Positions 36,824 to 46,408 of a DNA stretch of 64,000 nt are shown here, piece by piece. The notes beneath the pieces were generated by a model. It was not told the origin of the DNA and searched no databases. It saw nothing but the letters and a program-made list of their open reading frames with translations. Origin of the DNA: Pseudomonas californiensis (GTDB lineage Bacteria; Pseudomonadota; Gammaproteobacteria; Pseudomonadales; Pseudomonadaceae). The position numbers and the translations under genes are program-made. The number at the start of each line of letters is the position of its first letter. Within the stretch, counting starts at the first letter, position 1. Location of the stretch: NCBI RefSeq assembly GCF_021147775.1, contig NZ_JAGTPK010000004.1:124001-188000 (forward strand), read 5' to 3'.

Positions 36824-38272
36824 GTGACTCAGAAGCCCGACCAGTGTCTTGGTGAATGGATTGATCGTGAAGCCCTCGCCGAGGCGATGATCCCGCTTAT
36901 CGGTCAGCTCTACCGCAATAACAATGTGGTGAGTTCGATCTATGGCCGCAGCCTGATCAACCGTTCAGTCATCGCGATTCTCAAAGCTCACCGCTTTGCG
37001 CGTCATCGTCAGTCCGATGCGGTTGAGTTGTCCGTACACGAGACTTTCCCGCTCATCAAAGCGATGAGCGAGCTCAAGCTGGGTGCCGCTTCGGTGGACC
37101 TGGGCAAGTTGGCCGTCAAGTTCAAGACCGAAGGCAATGGCCGCACGCCGGAGCAGTTCGTGCGTGAAGAGCTGGCCAGTGTTGTCGGTCAGCAGAACAC
37201 CAGCCCGCGTAAAGGCACGGATGTCGTGCTGTACGGTTTCGGTCGTATCGGTCGCCTGCTGGCACGGATCCTGATCGAGAAGACCGGCGGTGGCGATGGC
37301 CTGCGTCTGCGTGCCATTGTTGTGCGCAAAGGTGCAGAGAACGATCTGGTCAAGCGTGCCAGCCTGTTGCGTCGTGACTCGGTACACGGCCCGTTCGATG
37401 GCACCATCACCATCGATGAAGCCAACAGTACCATCACTGCCAACGGCAACCTGATTCAGGTGATCTATGCCAAGAATCCGACCGAGGTGGATTACACCCA
37501 GTACGGGATCAAGGACGCCTTGCTGGTGGACAACACCGGTGTATGGCGTGATGCCGAAGGTCTGGGTCAGCATTTGGCCTGCCCAGGTATCGACCGCGTC
37601 GTGCTGACTGCGCCGGGCAAAGGCAAGCTGAAGAACATCGTGCACGGTATCAACCACGGTGAAATCACTGCCGACGACAAGATCGTATCCGCGGCTTCCT
37701 GCACCACCAACGCCATCGTGCCGGTGCTCAAGGCCGTCAACGACAAGTTCGGCATCGTCAACGGTCACGTTGAAACGGTTCACTCGTACACCAACGACCA
37801 GAACCTGATCGACAACTTCCACAAGGGCGATCGTCGCGGCCGTAGCGCTGCGTTGAACATGGTCATCACCGAAACCGGTGCTGCCACTGCTGCTGCCAAG
37901 GCGCTGCCTGAGCTGGCCGGCAAGTTGACCGGCAACGCGATTCGCGTTCCTACGCCGAACGTCTCCATGGCCATTCTCAACCTCAATCTTGAGAAGCAGA
38001 CCACTCGCGAAGAAATGAACGAGTACCTGCGCTACATGGCGCTGCATTCGGACCTGCACAAGCAGATCGACTTCGTGAACTCACAGGAAGTGGTGTCCAC
38101 TGACTTCGTGGGCTCGCGTCACGCCGGTGTCGTGGATGCCGAAGCCACCATCGTCAACGATAACCGCGTTGTGCTGTACGTCTGGTACGACAACGAGTTT
38201 GGTTACAGCTGCCAGGTGGTTCGCGTTATGGAAGACATGGCGGACGTCAACCCGCCTGCGTTCCCTCTGTAA
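36824..38272 (+). CDS. gap: glyceraldehyde-3-phosphate dehydrogenase with N-terminal extension
   Basis: 482 residues, about 140 more than ordinary GAPDH. The extra N-terminal part (TQKPDQCLGEWIDREA onwards) is helical and is conserved in the Pseudomonas gap next to mfd (recalled). The NAD-binding motif VVLYGFGRIGRL includes Gly138, and the catalytic Cys293 is in SAASCTTNAIVP. It probably works in the gluconeogenic direction, although that is not visible here. The GTG at 36824 follows ggaagg and gives the known N-terminus; the ATG five codons earlier overlaps that site. A bidirectional terminator follows. Confidence 0.95.
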   Translation: MTQKPDQCLGEWIDREALAEAMIPLIGQLYRNNNVVSSIYGRSLINRSVIAILKAHRFARHRQSDAVELSVHETFPLIKAMSELKLGAASVDLGKLAVKFKTEGNGRTPEQFVREELASVVGQQNTSPRKGTDVVLYGFGRIGRLLARILIEKTGGGDGLRLRAIVVRKGAENDLVKRASLLRRDSVHGPFDGTITIDEANSTITANGNLIQVIYAKNPTEVDYTQYGIKDALLVDNTGVWRDAEGLGQHLACPGIDRVVLTAPGKGKLKNIVHGINHGEITADDKIVSAASCTTNAIVPVLKAVNDKFGIVNGHVETVHSYTNDQNLIDNFHKGDRRGRSAALNMVITETGAATAAAKALPELAGKLTGNAIRVPTPNVSMAILNLNLEKQTTREEMNEYLRYMALHSDLHKQIDFVNSQEVVSTDFVGSRHAGVVDAEATIVNDNRVVLYVWYDNEFGYSCQVVRVMEDMADVNPPAFPL

Positions 38273-38322
38273 AAGCCGCACCCAGCGACAGGCCTTGAGT
38301 TTTTGCTGCAGAAGCTCAAGGC

Positions 38323-38354
38323 AAAAAAATGCCCCGACATGTCGGGGCATTTTT
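38323..38354. terminator. bidirectional terminator between gap and the MHS transporter
   Basis: Perfect stem aaaaatgccccgac/gtcggggcattttt with a 2-base loop, serving both convergent genes. An additional gccttgag/ctcaaggc hairpin precedes it (38292-38322). Confidence 0.95.
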
Positions 38355-38387
38355 GTTTCTACAGTTTGACGATCATCGTGGTGAACG

Positions 38388-39680
38388 TCAGGTGGCAGAG
38401 GCCGCGCGAGGTGCTTCCAGTCGCTGTCCGCCTTTGCGGAACAGTACCAGAGTTGCAACCAGACCCAGCACGGCTGCACCGGTGAGCCAGATACCTGGGG
38501 CTGCCTTGTTGTCCAGGGCGTGGATCAGGTAGGTACAGGCTGCTGGAGTGAATCCGCCGAAGGTGGCGGTCGCCAGGCTGTAAGCCAGAGAGAAGCCCGT
38601 TGTGCGCACTTCGACCGGCATGATTTCGGTCAGTGCAACAACCATGGCGCCGTTGTACGAGCCGTACAGGAACGAGAACCATAGTTCGACCATCAACAGG
38701 TTGCCGAAGCTCGGGTGCGCCACTAGCCACGACAGGGCAGGGTAGGCCGTCGCGATGGCCAGTACGGTGGCCGCGACCAACAGCGGCTTGCGCCCTATAC
38801 GGTCCGAGAACGAGCCCATGATCGGCAGCCAGATGAAGTTCGAGACGCCCACGCACACTGTCACCAGCAAGCTTTCCAGGTCAGTCAGGTTCAGTTCGTT
38901 CTTGCCGAAGGTCGGTGTGTACGCCGTGATCAGGTAGAACGACACCGTGGTCATGACCACCAGCGCCATGCCGCCCAGCACCAGACCGAAGTTCTGGCTG
39001 ATCGAGCGCATCACTTCACGCAGCGTCGGACGGTGCGTACGGGCTTCGAATTCCGGAGACTCTTCCAGCGAACGACGGATGATGAAGATCGCAGGCACGA
39101 TCATGCAGCCGACCAGGAACGGCACACGCCAGCCCCAGTCACCCATTTGCTCGGGGCTGAGCCAGTGGTTCAGGCCGACGCCCAGCAGACCGGCGAACAC
39201 AACGGCCGCCTGTTGACTGGCGGACTGCCAACTGACGAAAAAGCCCTTGCGGCCTGGCGTCGAAATCTCGGCCAGATAAACCGATACGCCACCCAGCTCA
39301 ACGCCTGCCGAGAAACCTTGCAGCAAGCGACCGACCAACACCAACAGCGGTGCGGCAACACCGAGTGTGGCGTAGCCGGGCACGCAGGCAATCAACAGTG
39401 TGCCCATTGCCATCATGGCAAGGGTGATAATCAGACCTTTGCGACGTCCGTGGCGGTCGATGTAGGCGCCGAGAAAGATGGCGCCCAGTGGACGCATCAG
39501 GAAGCCTGCGCCAAAGGTTGCCAGCGACAGCATCAATGATGCGAACGCACTGTCGGCAGGGAAGAAGGTCTTGGCAATGGCCGTGGCGTAGAAGCCATAG
39601 ACCATGAAATCGAACATCTCGAGGAAGTTACCGCTGACAACGCGAAAGATCGCCTTGCCCTTACTGGTTGTGGAGGCCAT
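38388..39680 (-). CDS. MFS transporter, metabolite:H+ symporter (citrate/tricarballylate type)
   Basis: 430 residues, 12 membrane helices. It opens with [21 protein letters not shown] and [18 protein letters not shown], the loop 2-3 motif D-x-x-G-R-[RK]; [24 protein letters not shown] follows in helix 5. The repeated loop motif appears as [13 protein letters not shown] in the second half. This combination marks the metabolite:H+ symporter branch, nearest to citrate or tricarballylate carriers (CitA/TcuC type); the substrate is inference. It lies convergent to gap, and its upstream region has a tgtaaca palindrome. Confidence 0.9.
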   Translation of the reverse strand: MASTTSKGKAIFRVVSGNFLEMFDFMVYGFYATAIAKTFFPADSAFASLMLSLATFGAGFLMRPLGAIFLGAYIDRHGRRKGLIITLAMMAMGTLLIACVPGYATLGVAAPLLVLVGRLLQGFSAGVELGGVSVYLAEISTPGRKGFFVSWQSASQQAAVVFAGLLGVGLNHWLSPEQMGDWGWRVPFLVGCMIVPAIFIIRRSLEESPEFEARTHRPTLREVMRSISQNFGLVLGGMALVVMTTVSFYLITAYTPTFGKNELNLTDLESLLVTVCVGVSNFIWLPIMGSFSDRIGRKPLLVAATVLAIATAYPALSWLVAHPSFGNLLMVELWFSFLYGSYNGAMVVALTEIMPVEVRTTGFSLAYSLATATFGGFTPAACTYLIHALDNKAAPGIWLTGAAVLGLVATLVLFRKGGQRLEAPRAASAT

Positions 39681-39773
39681 TTAGTTACTCGCTCAGGCTC
39701 ATCGGCTTGGAGTCCGTTGTCGTTTTTATCCCGTATGCAGGTCAGAGGCGTGTTGCGCGTCTTCCTGCATATT

Positions 39774-39792
39774 TGTAACAGTATGTGTTACA
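39774..39792. promoter_or_regulatory. palindromic operator candidate upstream of the MHS transporter
   Basis: Perfect inverted repeat tgtaaca-gtatg-tgttaca, 94 bases upstream of the transporter start on the minus strand. A regulator gene is not adjacent. It is a good candidate for a substrate-responsive operator. Confidence 0.55.
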
Positions 39793-40312
39793 CCGCTCAA
39801 AAACAACCGTTTCGGCCATTGGCTATCAGTCGGTAAGCTATTGACAGTTAACGTTTTGAATGTTCCATAACGCTGTTCGCAGGTGGGCGTTATCGCAGTA
39901 TTGGCGGTTCTGTCATGCCGCTGAAGATGGCCATGCGGGTATCTCCAACCTACGGCTTCAGTCAAAACGAGCCCCGCCGGGGCTGTTGCGGCACAGCAAG
40001 AGCGCTGAGTCTGTGAGGCAAGGCGTTCGACAAAGGCTTGGGAACGATCTCGCTGCGCAGACCACTCAAGTGCTTGAGTAGCCTTCGTCGTTATGAAGTC
40101 AGCACCGACCGCTTATCTGAAACCGCTCGGAAATGCCGGTGCGCGTGAAAAAACTCAACGTTGGTGCGAGAGCCTGCGATATCGGACACAGGGCGACATG
40201 GGGTTATTTACAAGGACAGGGCCGATCGGCGGCGCGTGAACGACGCAGACGACCGCGTCCTTGTCCGGCGTTGTTTCGCAGGGCACTCTGGATCGCTTTT
40301 TATTGATGGGAT
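39793..40312. other. non-coding region before apbE
   Basis: No supported gene in this 520-base gap. It contains a hairpin agccccg/cggggct at 39970-39984 and a 48-codon frame at 40093-40239 without a ribosome site. In P. aeruginosa the nqr operon lies between gap and apbE (recalled); nothing resembling nqr remains here. Confidence 0.4.
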
Positions 40313-41335
40313 ATGCATTTGTTTGGGTTTGGACGGATCGTGCTGTGGGTTGTATTGATCGTGTGCAGTGGCTGTGATCAAACGCGCAAGCTGGAAAGTT
40401 TTGGTGGTCCGACCATGGGTAGCCACTACTCGGTGATGTACGGGCGAACGCCCGATCAGCCTGACAAGGAGGTGCTGCGTCCTGAGGTCGAGACGATTCT
40501 GGCGCAGATCGATCAGCAAATGTCTCTGTGGCACAGCGACTCGGATCTTGAACGGTTCAACCGTCTGCCTGCCAATGCCTGCCAGAACATGCCCGATGCC
40601 ATCCTGAAACTGGTGCGTGTCGGCGAGCAGCTGTCCCGTGAAAGTGGCGGAGCTTTTGATCTGACCGTTGAGCCTTTGATGAACCTGTGGGGCTTCGGCC
40701 CCCATGCCATCGCCGAGGGCGTGCCTTCTGCGCAGCAGGTCGTGCGGACCAGGGCCCGAGTCGGGTATCGGAATCTGCGCATTGATGGTCAGCGGCTCTG
40801 CAAGGACGCCGCCGTGCATGTCGACCTCAACAGCATTGCCGCCGGTTACGCCGTGGAGCGCATCAGCGAAAGAATGGAGGCGCTCGGTCTGCACGATTAC
40901 TTGGTACAGGCCACCGGCGAGCTCAAGGTCAAGGGTAGCAAGCCGGATGGCTCGCCCTGGCGAGTAACGCTGGAAGTGCCACGCGACGACTCACACATAG
41001 AGCACAAGGTTTTCCCCTTGAACGGCTACAGTGTTTCTACCTCAGGCGACTACCGCCGTTATCTGAGACAAGGCAGTCAGCATTTTTCCGACACCTTCGA
41101 TGCGTTGACCGGCGCGCCAATCCAGCACAGTCTGGCATCAGTGACAGTGATCCATCCGTCGGCGCTGATGGCTGACGGCTTGTCTTCGTTGTTGCTGATC
41201 CTGGGCCCGGAGCGCGGCTGGAACTATGCGCAGGAGCATCAGATTGCTGCGTTTTTTGTGATTCGTGCCGATAAGCGCTTTATCATTCGCAGTAATACGG
41301 CGTTTGACCGGCTGGTTGTTGATGAGCCCCGCTGA
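40313..41335 (+). CDS. apbE: ApbE-type FAD:protein FMN transferase (lipoprotein)
   Basis: 340 residues with an N-terminal hydrophobic signal and a marginal lipobox (VCSGC), so probably an inner-membrane-anchored periplasmic lipoprotein. The core matches ApbE: GGPTMGSHYSVMY, HVDLNSIAAGYAVERI, and the ATGELKVKG strand. It normally moves FMN from FAD onto a threonine of partner proteins such as NqrB, NqrC or RnfG. The usual HxIDPxTG motif reads DTFDALTG, with Asp in place of His. No Nqr or Rnf genes are near, so its partner must be elsewhere, or the gene is a relic. The start codon is reasonably placed; the ribosome site is weak. Confidence 0.85.
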   Translation: MHLFGFGRIVLWVVLIVCSGCDQTRKLESFGGPTMGSHYSVMYGRTPDQPDKEVLRPEVETILAQIDQQMSLWHSDSDLERFNRLPANACQNMPDAILKLVRVGEQLSRESGGAFDLTVEPLMNLWGFGPHAIAEGVPSAQQVVRTRARVGYRNLRIDGQRLCKDAAVHVDLNSIAAGYAVERISERMEALGLHDYLVQATGELKVKGSKPDGSPWRVTLEVPRDDSHIEHKVFPLNGYSVSTSGDYRRYLRQGSQHFSDTFDALTGAPIQHSLASVTVIHPSALMADGLSSLLLILGPERGWNYAQEHQIAAFFVIRADKRFIIRSNTAFDRLVVDEPR

Positions 41336-41500
41336 GTCCGCAGCAGGAAATGCCAGACACTGGCATGCAGCGCAGACAAAAATTGGCCTTCGACGCGACC
41401 AACGGTTAATGTTCGCCGCAACAGAGCAGCGCTAGACTGCGCCGCGTGATTTAGCCAGAGATGCCAGAAGGGTGCCTCGGTCCGTTTTAAAGGAGTACGC

Positions 41501-42895
41501 ATGGCTGTCTACAACTACGACGTGGTAGTACTGGGTTCCGGCCCTGCCGGAGAAGGCGCGGCGATGAACGCCGCCAAGGCGGGGCGCAAGGTCGCCATGG
41601 TCGACAGCCGTCGGCAAGTGGGCGGTAACTGCACGCACTTGGGCACCATCCCGTCCAAGGCACTGCGTCACTCGGTCAAACAGATCATTCAGTTCAACAC
41701 CAACCCGATGTTCCGGGCCATCGGCGAGCCGCGCTGGTTTTCGTTTCCGGATGTGTTGAAAAACGCCGAGATGGTCATTTCCAAGCAAGTAGCCTCACGC
41801 ACCAGTTACTACGCCCGCAACCGCGTCGACGTGTTCTTTGGCACAGGCAGTTTTGCCGACGAGAACAGCATCAATGTGGTCTGCGCGAATGGCGTGGTCG
41901 AAAAACTGGTTGCCAACCAGATCATCATTGCCACCGGCTCGCGTCCTTATCGCCCGGCGGACATCGATTTCAGCCACAAGCGCATCTACGACAGCGACAC
42001 CATCCTCAGCCTAGGGCACACCCCACGCAAACTGATCATCTATGGTGCTGGCGTGATCGGCTGTGAATACGCGTCGATCTTCAGCGGTCTGGGTGTACTG
42101 GTCGAGCTGGTGGACAACCGCGATCAATTGTTGAGCTTTCTGGACTCGGAAATCTCTCAGGCCCTCAGCTATCACTTCAGCAACAACAATGTGATGGTTC
42201 GCCACAACGAAGAATACGAGAAGGTCGAAGGGCTGGACAACGGCGTGATCCTGCACCTGAAATCCGGCAAGAAGATCAAGGCCGACGCCTTGCTCTGGTG
42301 TAACGGACGTACCGGCAACACCGATCGTCTCGGGCTGGAAAACATCGGCCTCAAGGCCAACGGGCGCGGTCAGATCGAGGTCGATGAGACTTATCGCACC
42401 AGTGTTACCAACGTCTATGGCGCTGGCGATGTGATCGGCTGGCCTAGCCTGGCCAGTGCCGCCTACGACCAGGGCCGTTCAGCGGCTGGCAGCATGGTCG
42501 ACAATGGCAGCTGGCGTTACGTCAACGACGTGCCAACCGGTATCTACACCATTCCCGAGATCAGCTCGATCGGCAAGAACGAGCATGAACTGACCCAAGC
42601 CAAAGTGCCGTATGAAGTCGGCAAGGCGTTCTTCAAAGGCATGGCGCGAGCGCAGATTTCCGGTGAGCGGGTCGGGATGCTGAAAATCCTGTTCCACCGC
42701 GAAACCCTCGAGGTGCTGGGCGTGCATTGCTTCGGCGACCAGGCATCGGAGATCGTGCACATCGGCCAGGCGATCATGAGCCAGCCCGGTGAGGCCAACA
42801 CCATCAAGTATTTCGTGAACACCACGTTCAACTACCCAACCATGGCCGAAGCCTATCGGGTAGCGGCTTATGATGGCCTCAACCGGCTTTTTTAA
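41501..42895 (+). CDS. sthA: soluble pyridine nucleotide transhydrogenase
   Basis: 464 residues, cytosolic FAD flavoprotein that moves hydride between NADPH and NAD+. N-terminal FAD motif [17 protein letters not shown], second nucleotide site [20 protein letters not shown], and the FAD-aspartate strand [13 protein letters not shown]. Where disulfide reductases have Cys-x4-Cys it has [16 protein letters not shown] (second Cys replaced by Thr), the hallmark of SthA. The C-terminal dimerisation domain is complete. The ATG follows aaggagtacgc, a strong ribosome site. Confidence 0.96.
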   Translation: MAVYNYDVVVLGSGPAGEGAAMNAAKAGRKVAMVDSRRQVGGNCTHLGTIPSKALRHSVKQIIQFNTNPMFRAIGEPRWFSFPDVLKNAEMVISKQVASRTSYYARNRVDVFFGTGSFADENSINVVCANGVVEKLVANQIIIATGSRPYRPADIDFSHKRIYDSDTILSLGHTPRKLIIYGAGVIGCEYASIFSGLGVLVELVDNRDQLLSFLDSEISQALSYHFSNNNVMVRHNEEYEKVEGLDNGVILHLKSGKKIKADALLWCNGRTGNTDRLGLENIGLKANGRGQIEVDETYRTSVTNVYGAGDVIGWPSLASAAYDQGRSAAGSMVDNGSWRYVNDVPTGIYTIPEISSIGKNEHELTQAKVPYEVGKAFFKGMARAQISGERVGMLKILFHRETLEVLGVHCFGDQASEIVHIGQAIMSQPGEANTIKYFVNTTFNYPTMAEAYRVAAYDGLNRLF

Positions 42896-42901
42896 GCGAC
42901 T

Positions 42902-42926
42902 CCGGCCGGTGGCCTGAGCCGGCCGG
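42902..42926. terminator. GC-rich hairpin between sthA and GDPD gene
   Basis: ccggcc ... ggccgg arms between the convergent stops at 42895 and 42938. There is no T-tract, so its role in termination is only likely. Confidence 0.4.
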
Positions 42927-42937
42927 GGAGACCGATT

Positions 42938-43660
42938 TCAGTGATTCCCGAGCGTGGCGGTGGCCAAACCGGGAAAGTCTGTAATCAGGCTGTCCACGCC
43001 GAAGTCAGCGAGCCTGCGCATCAGGGCAGGTTCGTTGACCGTCCATACCGACACATGCAGCCCCTGACGCTGTGCTTTTTGCAGACGCTCGGGGGTGCAC
43101 AGTGTCCAGTTCAGCGCGAGAATCTCGCAACCGTAACTCTGGGCAACCTTCAGCGGATCGAGCCAGGCATATTCGGCGACCAGCCCGCGCGAGATGTCCG
43201 GTGTCAGATCGACTGCTGCTCGCAGTACTTCGCGTGAGCTTGAGGTGATGGTGACTTTGTCCAGCAAACCATGTCGCTGGACAAGCTCGCGAATGGCCAG
43301 CACGGTATTGGCGGCGCGGGTGCGTGAAGCGCTTTTGACTTCAAGCTGCCAGTGATCGAAATCGCACTGTTCAAACAGTTCTTCCAGGCGTGGTATCGGG
43401 CAGGGTGATACCCAGCCAGGCCCACCTTTGCGTGCGTCATAGGTCACCAGATCGTCAGCCAGGTGTTCGTTGACCTTGCCGCGTCGGTCTGTGGTGCGCT
43501 TGAGCGTCGGGTCGTGGATGACCATGAGTTCACCATCGCGAGACAGGTGGAGGTCCAGTTCGCAGCGGCGTACTCCATGCTTCAGACATTCCTTGAAACT
43601 GTTCAGCGTGTTTTCCGGTGCTTCGCCCTTTGCGCCGCGGTGGCCATAAATGAGGGTCAC
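42938..43660 (-). CDS. glycerophosphodiester phosphodiesterase
   Basis: 240 residues, cytosolic (no signal peptide). It hydrolyses glycerophosphodiesters to glycerol-3-phosphate and an alcohol. The GDPD motif LIYGHRGAKGEAPENTLNSF at the start has the catalytic His and Glu, and ELDLHLSRDGELMVIHDPTL carries the metal-binding Glu-x-Asp and the second His. The C-terminus WTVNEPALMRRLADFGVDSLITDFP is typical. The GTG start at 43660 has a good aggag six bases upstream; a longer in-frame reading is not supported. Confidence 0.92.
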   Translation of the reverse strand: MTLIYGHRGAKGEAPENTLNSFKECLKHGVRRCELDLHLSRDGELMVIHDPTLKRTTDRRGKVNEHLADDLVTYDARKGGPGWVSPCPIPRLEELFEQCDFDHWQLEVKSASRTRAANTVLAIRELVQRHGLLDKVTITSSSREVLRAAVDLTPDISRGLVAEYAWLDPLKVAQSYGCEILALNWTLCTPERLQKAQRQGLHVSVWTVNEPALMRRLADFGVDSLITDFPGLATATLGNH

Positions 43661-43718
43661 GTTTACTCCTGGCCTCGAAGGCTTCAAATACATTGGACAT
43701 GTGTGAGCTGACAGTGGC

Positions 43719-44303
43719 TCAGGAGCCGTTCGGCTGACCCTGTTCCAGAGCCTGACGTCTTTGCTGGGCCTGGCGTTGCAACACATGCCGGGCGAGCAGT
43801 TGCCGCTGGGTGTCCGGCAGGTTGATAAAGTCGGTACTGATGTCGAAACCATCGCCCAGTGCGCTGCACTGCGCGACCCTGGCGCGCAACATCAGGCCGG
43901 CAGCCTGTGGCATCAACACCATCTTGATGGAGAGCTGTTCGCCTACTGCAAAAGCCTGCAACGAATTGAACTGCACACCGCCTTCGGACAGTTTTACCGG
44001 CTGTGGAGCGCCGAGTTTGCCGAGCGCAGTGTGCGCGACGACCTGTCCGAGCAGGTCGATGCGTTTGCTCAGTGACTTGAGAAAACTGTTGAGCACCCGG
44101 TCTCGCTCGTCCAGTTGGCGCATCAGGTGCTGGGATTCGAACTCACTGACATGCAGTTCGCTCAGCAGGTCGAAGAGGGTCGAGGTCTCCTGCATGGCAG
44201 CCTGGCTTGCCTGATCTGAAGAAGATAGCGGGTGAATTTCCAGTGCGACGCTGTCATCGATACGGTAGTATTCGCGGCGTCCTGCTTCATCTAATGTTGA
44301 CAT
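43719..44303 (-). CDS. PilZ-domain protein (c-di-GMP effector candidate)
   Basis: 194 residues. The N-terminal RREYYRID has the RxxxR-like arginines that bind c-di-GMP, followed by an unusually long helical insert with coiled-coil character (LHVSEFESQHLMRQLDERDRV). The usual D/NxSxxG half appears as KLSEGGVQFN. The C-terminal barrel ends DGFDISTDFINLPDTQRQLL. The layout resembles the P. aeruginosa PilZ protein next to lolC (recalled), called cytosolic. A gene upstream on the plus strand, lolC, is divergent at about 100 bases. Confidence 0.85.
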   Translation of the reverse strand: MSTLDEAGRREYYRIDDSVALEIHPLSSSDQASQAAMQETSTLFDLLSELHVSEFESQHLMRQLDERDRVLNSFLKSLSKRIDLLGQVVAHTALGKLGAPQPVKLSEGGVQFNSLQAFAVGEQLSIKMVLMPQAAGLMLRARVAQCSALGDGFDISTDFINLPDTQRQLLARHVLQRQAQQRRQALEQGQPNGS

Positions 44304-44405
44304 GGCGAACCCATGGTAGCGGCTGTGGTCAGAGAGTTTCGAGTGTAAAGCTGCACGTCAAGGCCCGCCACACGGACGTCCTCATTCCTGCGAACAAATT
44401 CCTAA

Positions 44406-45656
44406 ATGTTCAGACCTCTTTTTGTATTTATCGGCACGCGCTACACACGTGCAAAGCGACGCAATCATTTTGTTTCCTTCATTTCCCTGACATCCATGAT
44501 CGGCCTCGCCCTTGGCGTTGTGGTGATGATAGTCGTGTTATCGGTCATGAATGGTTTCGATCATGAAATGCGTACCCGCGTGCTTGGCATGGTGCCACAC
44601 GCCACCATCGAATCAGGTGACCCGATCACTGACTGGCAGGGTCTCGCCGCCAAAGTAAAGGAAAACCCTCAGGTTCTGGCTGTCGCGCCGTTTACCCAGA
44701 TGCAGGGTTTGCTGACCCATGATGGCAAGGTTCAGAAGGTGCTGCTCAATGGCATCGACCCTGTGCAGGAACGGAACGTGTCGATCATCGACCACTTCAT
44801 CCAGCAGGGTAAGCTCGACAGTCTGGCGCCCGGCAGCTTCGGCATCATGATCGGCGACAAGGCGGCGGCCAAGCTGGGCGTCGGGATCGGTGACAAGCTG
44901 ACGTTTGTCGCCCCCGAAGTGACGGTCACGCCTGCCGGTATGTTCCCGCGAATGAAACGCTTTGAAGTGGTCGGCATCTTTCATGTCGGCGCCGGTGAAA
45001 TCGACGGCTTCCTGGGCCTGACCAATCTTGATGACCTGGGCCGTCTGCATCGCTGGAAGCCCAATCAGGTGCAGGGTCTGCGTCTGAAGTTCGACGACCT
45101 GTTCGCCGCCCCGCGTACCTCGTGGGAAATCGCCCAGAAGCTGGGTGAAAACCATTTCTACTCCCGCGACTGGACCCGTACCCACGGCAACCTTTATCAG
45201 GCCATACGCATGGAAAAAGCCATGATCGGTCTGCTGTTGTTGCTCATCGTGGCAGTGGCGGCGTTCAACATCATTTCCACGCTGGTCATGGTGGTGAATG
45301 ACAAGAAAGGCGATATTGCGATCCTGCGCACCCTGGGCTCAACGCCGCGGCAGATCATGGCGATCTTCATGGTGCAGGGTACGGTGATCGGTGTGGTCGG
45401 CACCTTCATTGGTGCTGTGCTGGGCATTCTGGCTGCGCTGAATGTAAGTGCCGCCATCTCTATGCTCGAAGGGCTGATCGGCCACAAGTTTCTCAACGCC
45501 GACGTCTATTTCATTGATTACCTGCCTTCGCAACTGATGGCCCAGGACGTGTTCCAGGTCTGCGGTGCGGCGTTGGTGCTGAGTTTCCTCGCCACCCTGT
45601 ATCCCGCCTGGCGTGCCGCGCGCACCCAGCCGGCGGAGGCGTTACGTTATGAGTGA
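44406..45656 (+). CDS. lolC: lipoprotein-releasing ABC transporter permease LolC
   Basis: 416 residues; four membrane helices in the FtsX/MacB-like layout with a large periplasmic domain between helices 1 and 2. The conserved N-terminus [19 protein letters not shown] and first span [22 protein letters not shown] are typical, and the C-terminal half has [22 protein letters not shown]. With LolD and LolE it extracts outer-membrane lipoproteins from the inner membrane and hands them to LolA. Its stop lies eight bases inside the start of lolD. No Shine-Dalgarno is seen before the ATG. Confidence 0.94.
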   Translation: MFRPLFVFIGTRYTRAKRRNHFVSFISLTSMIGLALGVVVMIVVLSVMNGFDHEMRTRVLGMVPHATIESGDPITDWQGLAAKVKENPQVLAVAPFTQMQGLLTHDGKVQKVLLNGIDPVQERNVSIIDHFIQQGKLDSLAPGSFGIMIGDKAAAKLGVGIGDKLTFVAPEVTVTPAGMFPRMKRFEVVGIFHVGAGEIDGFLGLTNLDDLGRLHRWKPNQVQGLRLKFDDLFAAPRTSWEIAQKLGENHFYSRDWTRTHGNLYQAIRMEKAMIGLLLLLIVAVAAFNIISTLVMVVNDKKGDIAILRTLGSTPRQIMAIFMVQGTVIGVVGTFIGAVLGILAALNVSAAISMLEGLIGHKFLNADVYFIDYLPSQLMAQDVFQVCGAALVLSFLATLYPAWRAARTQPAEALRYE

Positions 45657-46347
45657 GTCGGGCATGTCTGATAAAGCAGTATTGAGTTGCCGCAACCTGG
45701 GTAAATCCTACGAGGAAGGCCCGGAATCTGTGGTGGTGTTGTCTGGTCTGCAACTGGAGCTGCACCCTGGTGAGCGGGTGGCGATTGTCGGCAGTTCAGG
45801 CTCGGGCAAAAGTACCTTGCTCAACCTGCTCGGTGGCCTTGATACGCCGTCCGAAGGCAGCGTCTGGCTGGCGGGTGAAGAACTGTCGGCACTCGGTGAA
45901 AAGGCTCGCGGACTATTGCGTAACCGGGCGCTGGGCTTTGTCTACCAGTTCCACCACCTGCTGCCCGAGTTCACAGCGCTTGAAAACGTCTGCATGCCGC
46001 TGTTGATCGGCCGCACCGCCATTCCAGAGGCCCGTCAGCGTGCCACGGCGTTGCTCGAACGTGTCGGTCTCGGCCATCGTCTGGCTCACAAGCCCTCGGA
46101 GCTGTCCGGTGGCGAGCGCCAGCGCGTGGCGATTGCCCGTGCCCTGGTCAATCAGCCGGGCCTGGTGATGCTCGACGAGCCCACGGGTAACCTCGACCAT
46201 CACACCGCGCAAGGTATTCAGGACCTGATGCGTGAATTGAGCACCTCGTCGCGCACGGCGTTTCTGGTCGTGACCCACGACATGAGCCTTGCTCAGCAGA
46301 TGGACCGCATTCTGCGTCTGGAAGACGGTCGCCTCGTCGAGGCCTGA
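45649..46347 (+). CDS. lolD: lipoprotein-releasing ABC transporter ATPase LolD
   Basis: 232 residues. Complete ABC ATPase: Walker [17 protein letters not shown]-loop [11 protein letters not shown], signature [15 protein letters not shown], Walker [13 protein letters not shown], and H-loop VVTHD. MacB/LolD-type. The start ATG at 45649 overlaps the lolC stop; a second ATG at 45664 (MSDKAVLSC) would give the shorter form and is possible. A hairpin with a short T-run lies between it and lolE. It energises lipoprotein release with LolC/LolE. Confidence 0.96.
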   Translation: MSESGMSDKAVLSCRNLGKSYEEGPESVVVLSGLQLELHPGERVAIVGSSGSGKSTLLNLLGGLDTPSEGSVWLAGEELSALGEKARGLLRNRALGFVYQFHHLLPEFTALENVCMPLLIGRTAIPEARQRATALLERVGLGHRLAHKPSELSGGERQRVAIARALVNQPGLVMLDEPTGNLDHHTAQGIQDLMRELSTSSRTAFLVVTHDMSLAQQMDRILRLEDGRLVEA

Positions 46348-46355
46348 TTCACCTG

Positions 46356-46393
46356 ACCCGGCGCAAGTCATCGCGCCGGGTTCTACTTTTTTC
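46356..46393 (+). terminator. intercistronic hairpin between lolD and lolE
   Basis: Perfect 9-bp stem acccggcgc/gcgccgggt with an 8-base loop, followed by tctactttttt. It may attenuate or stabilise transcripts inside the lol operon rather than end them. Confidence 0.6.
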
Positions 46394-46408
46394 TACGGTG
46401 CTCCGCGA

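Noticed and set aside
40093..40239. 48-codon open frame before apbE (MKSAPTAYLKPLGNAG...)
   Set aside because: No ribosome site, no family resemblance and codon use is not convincing; treated as non-coding.
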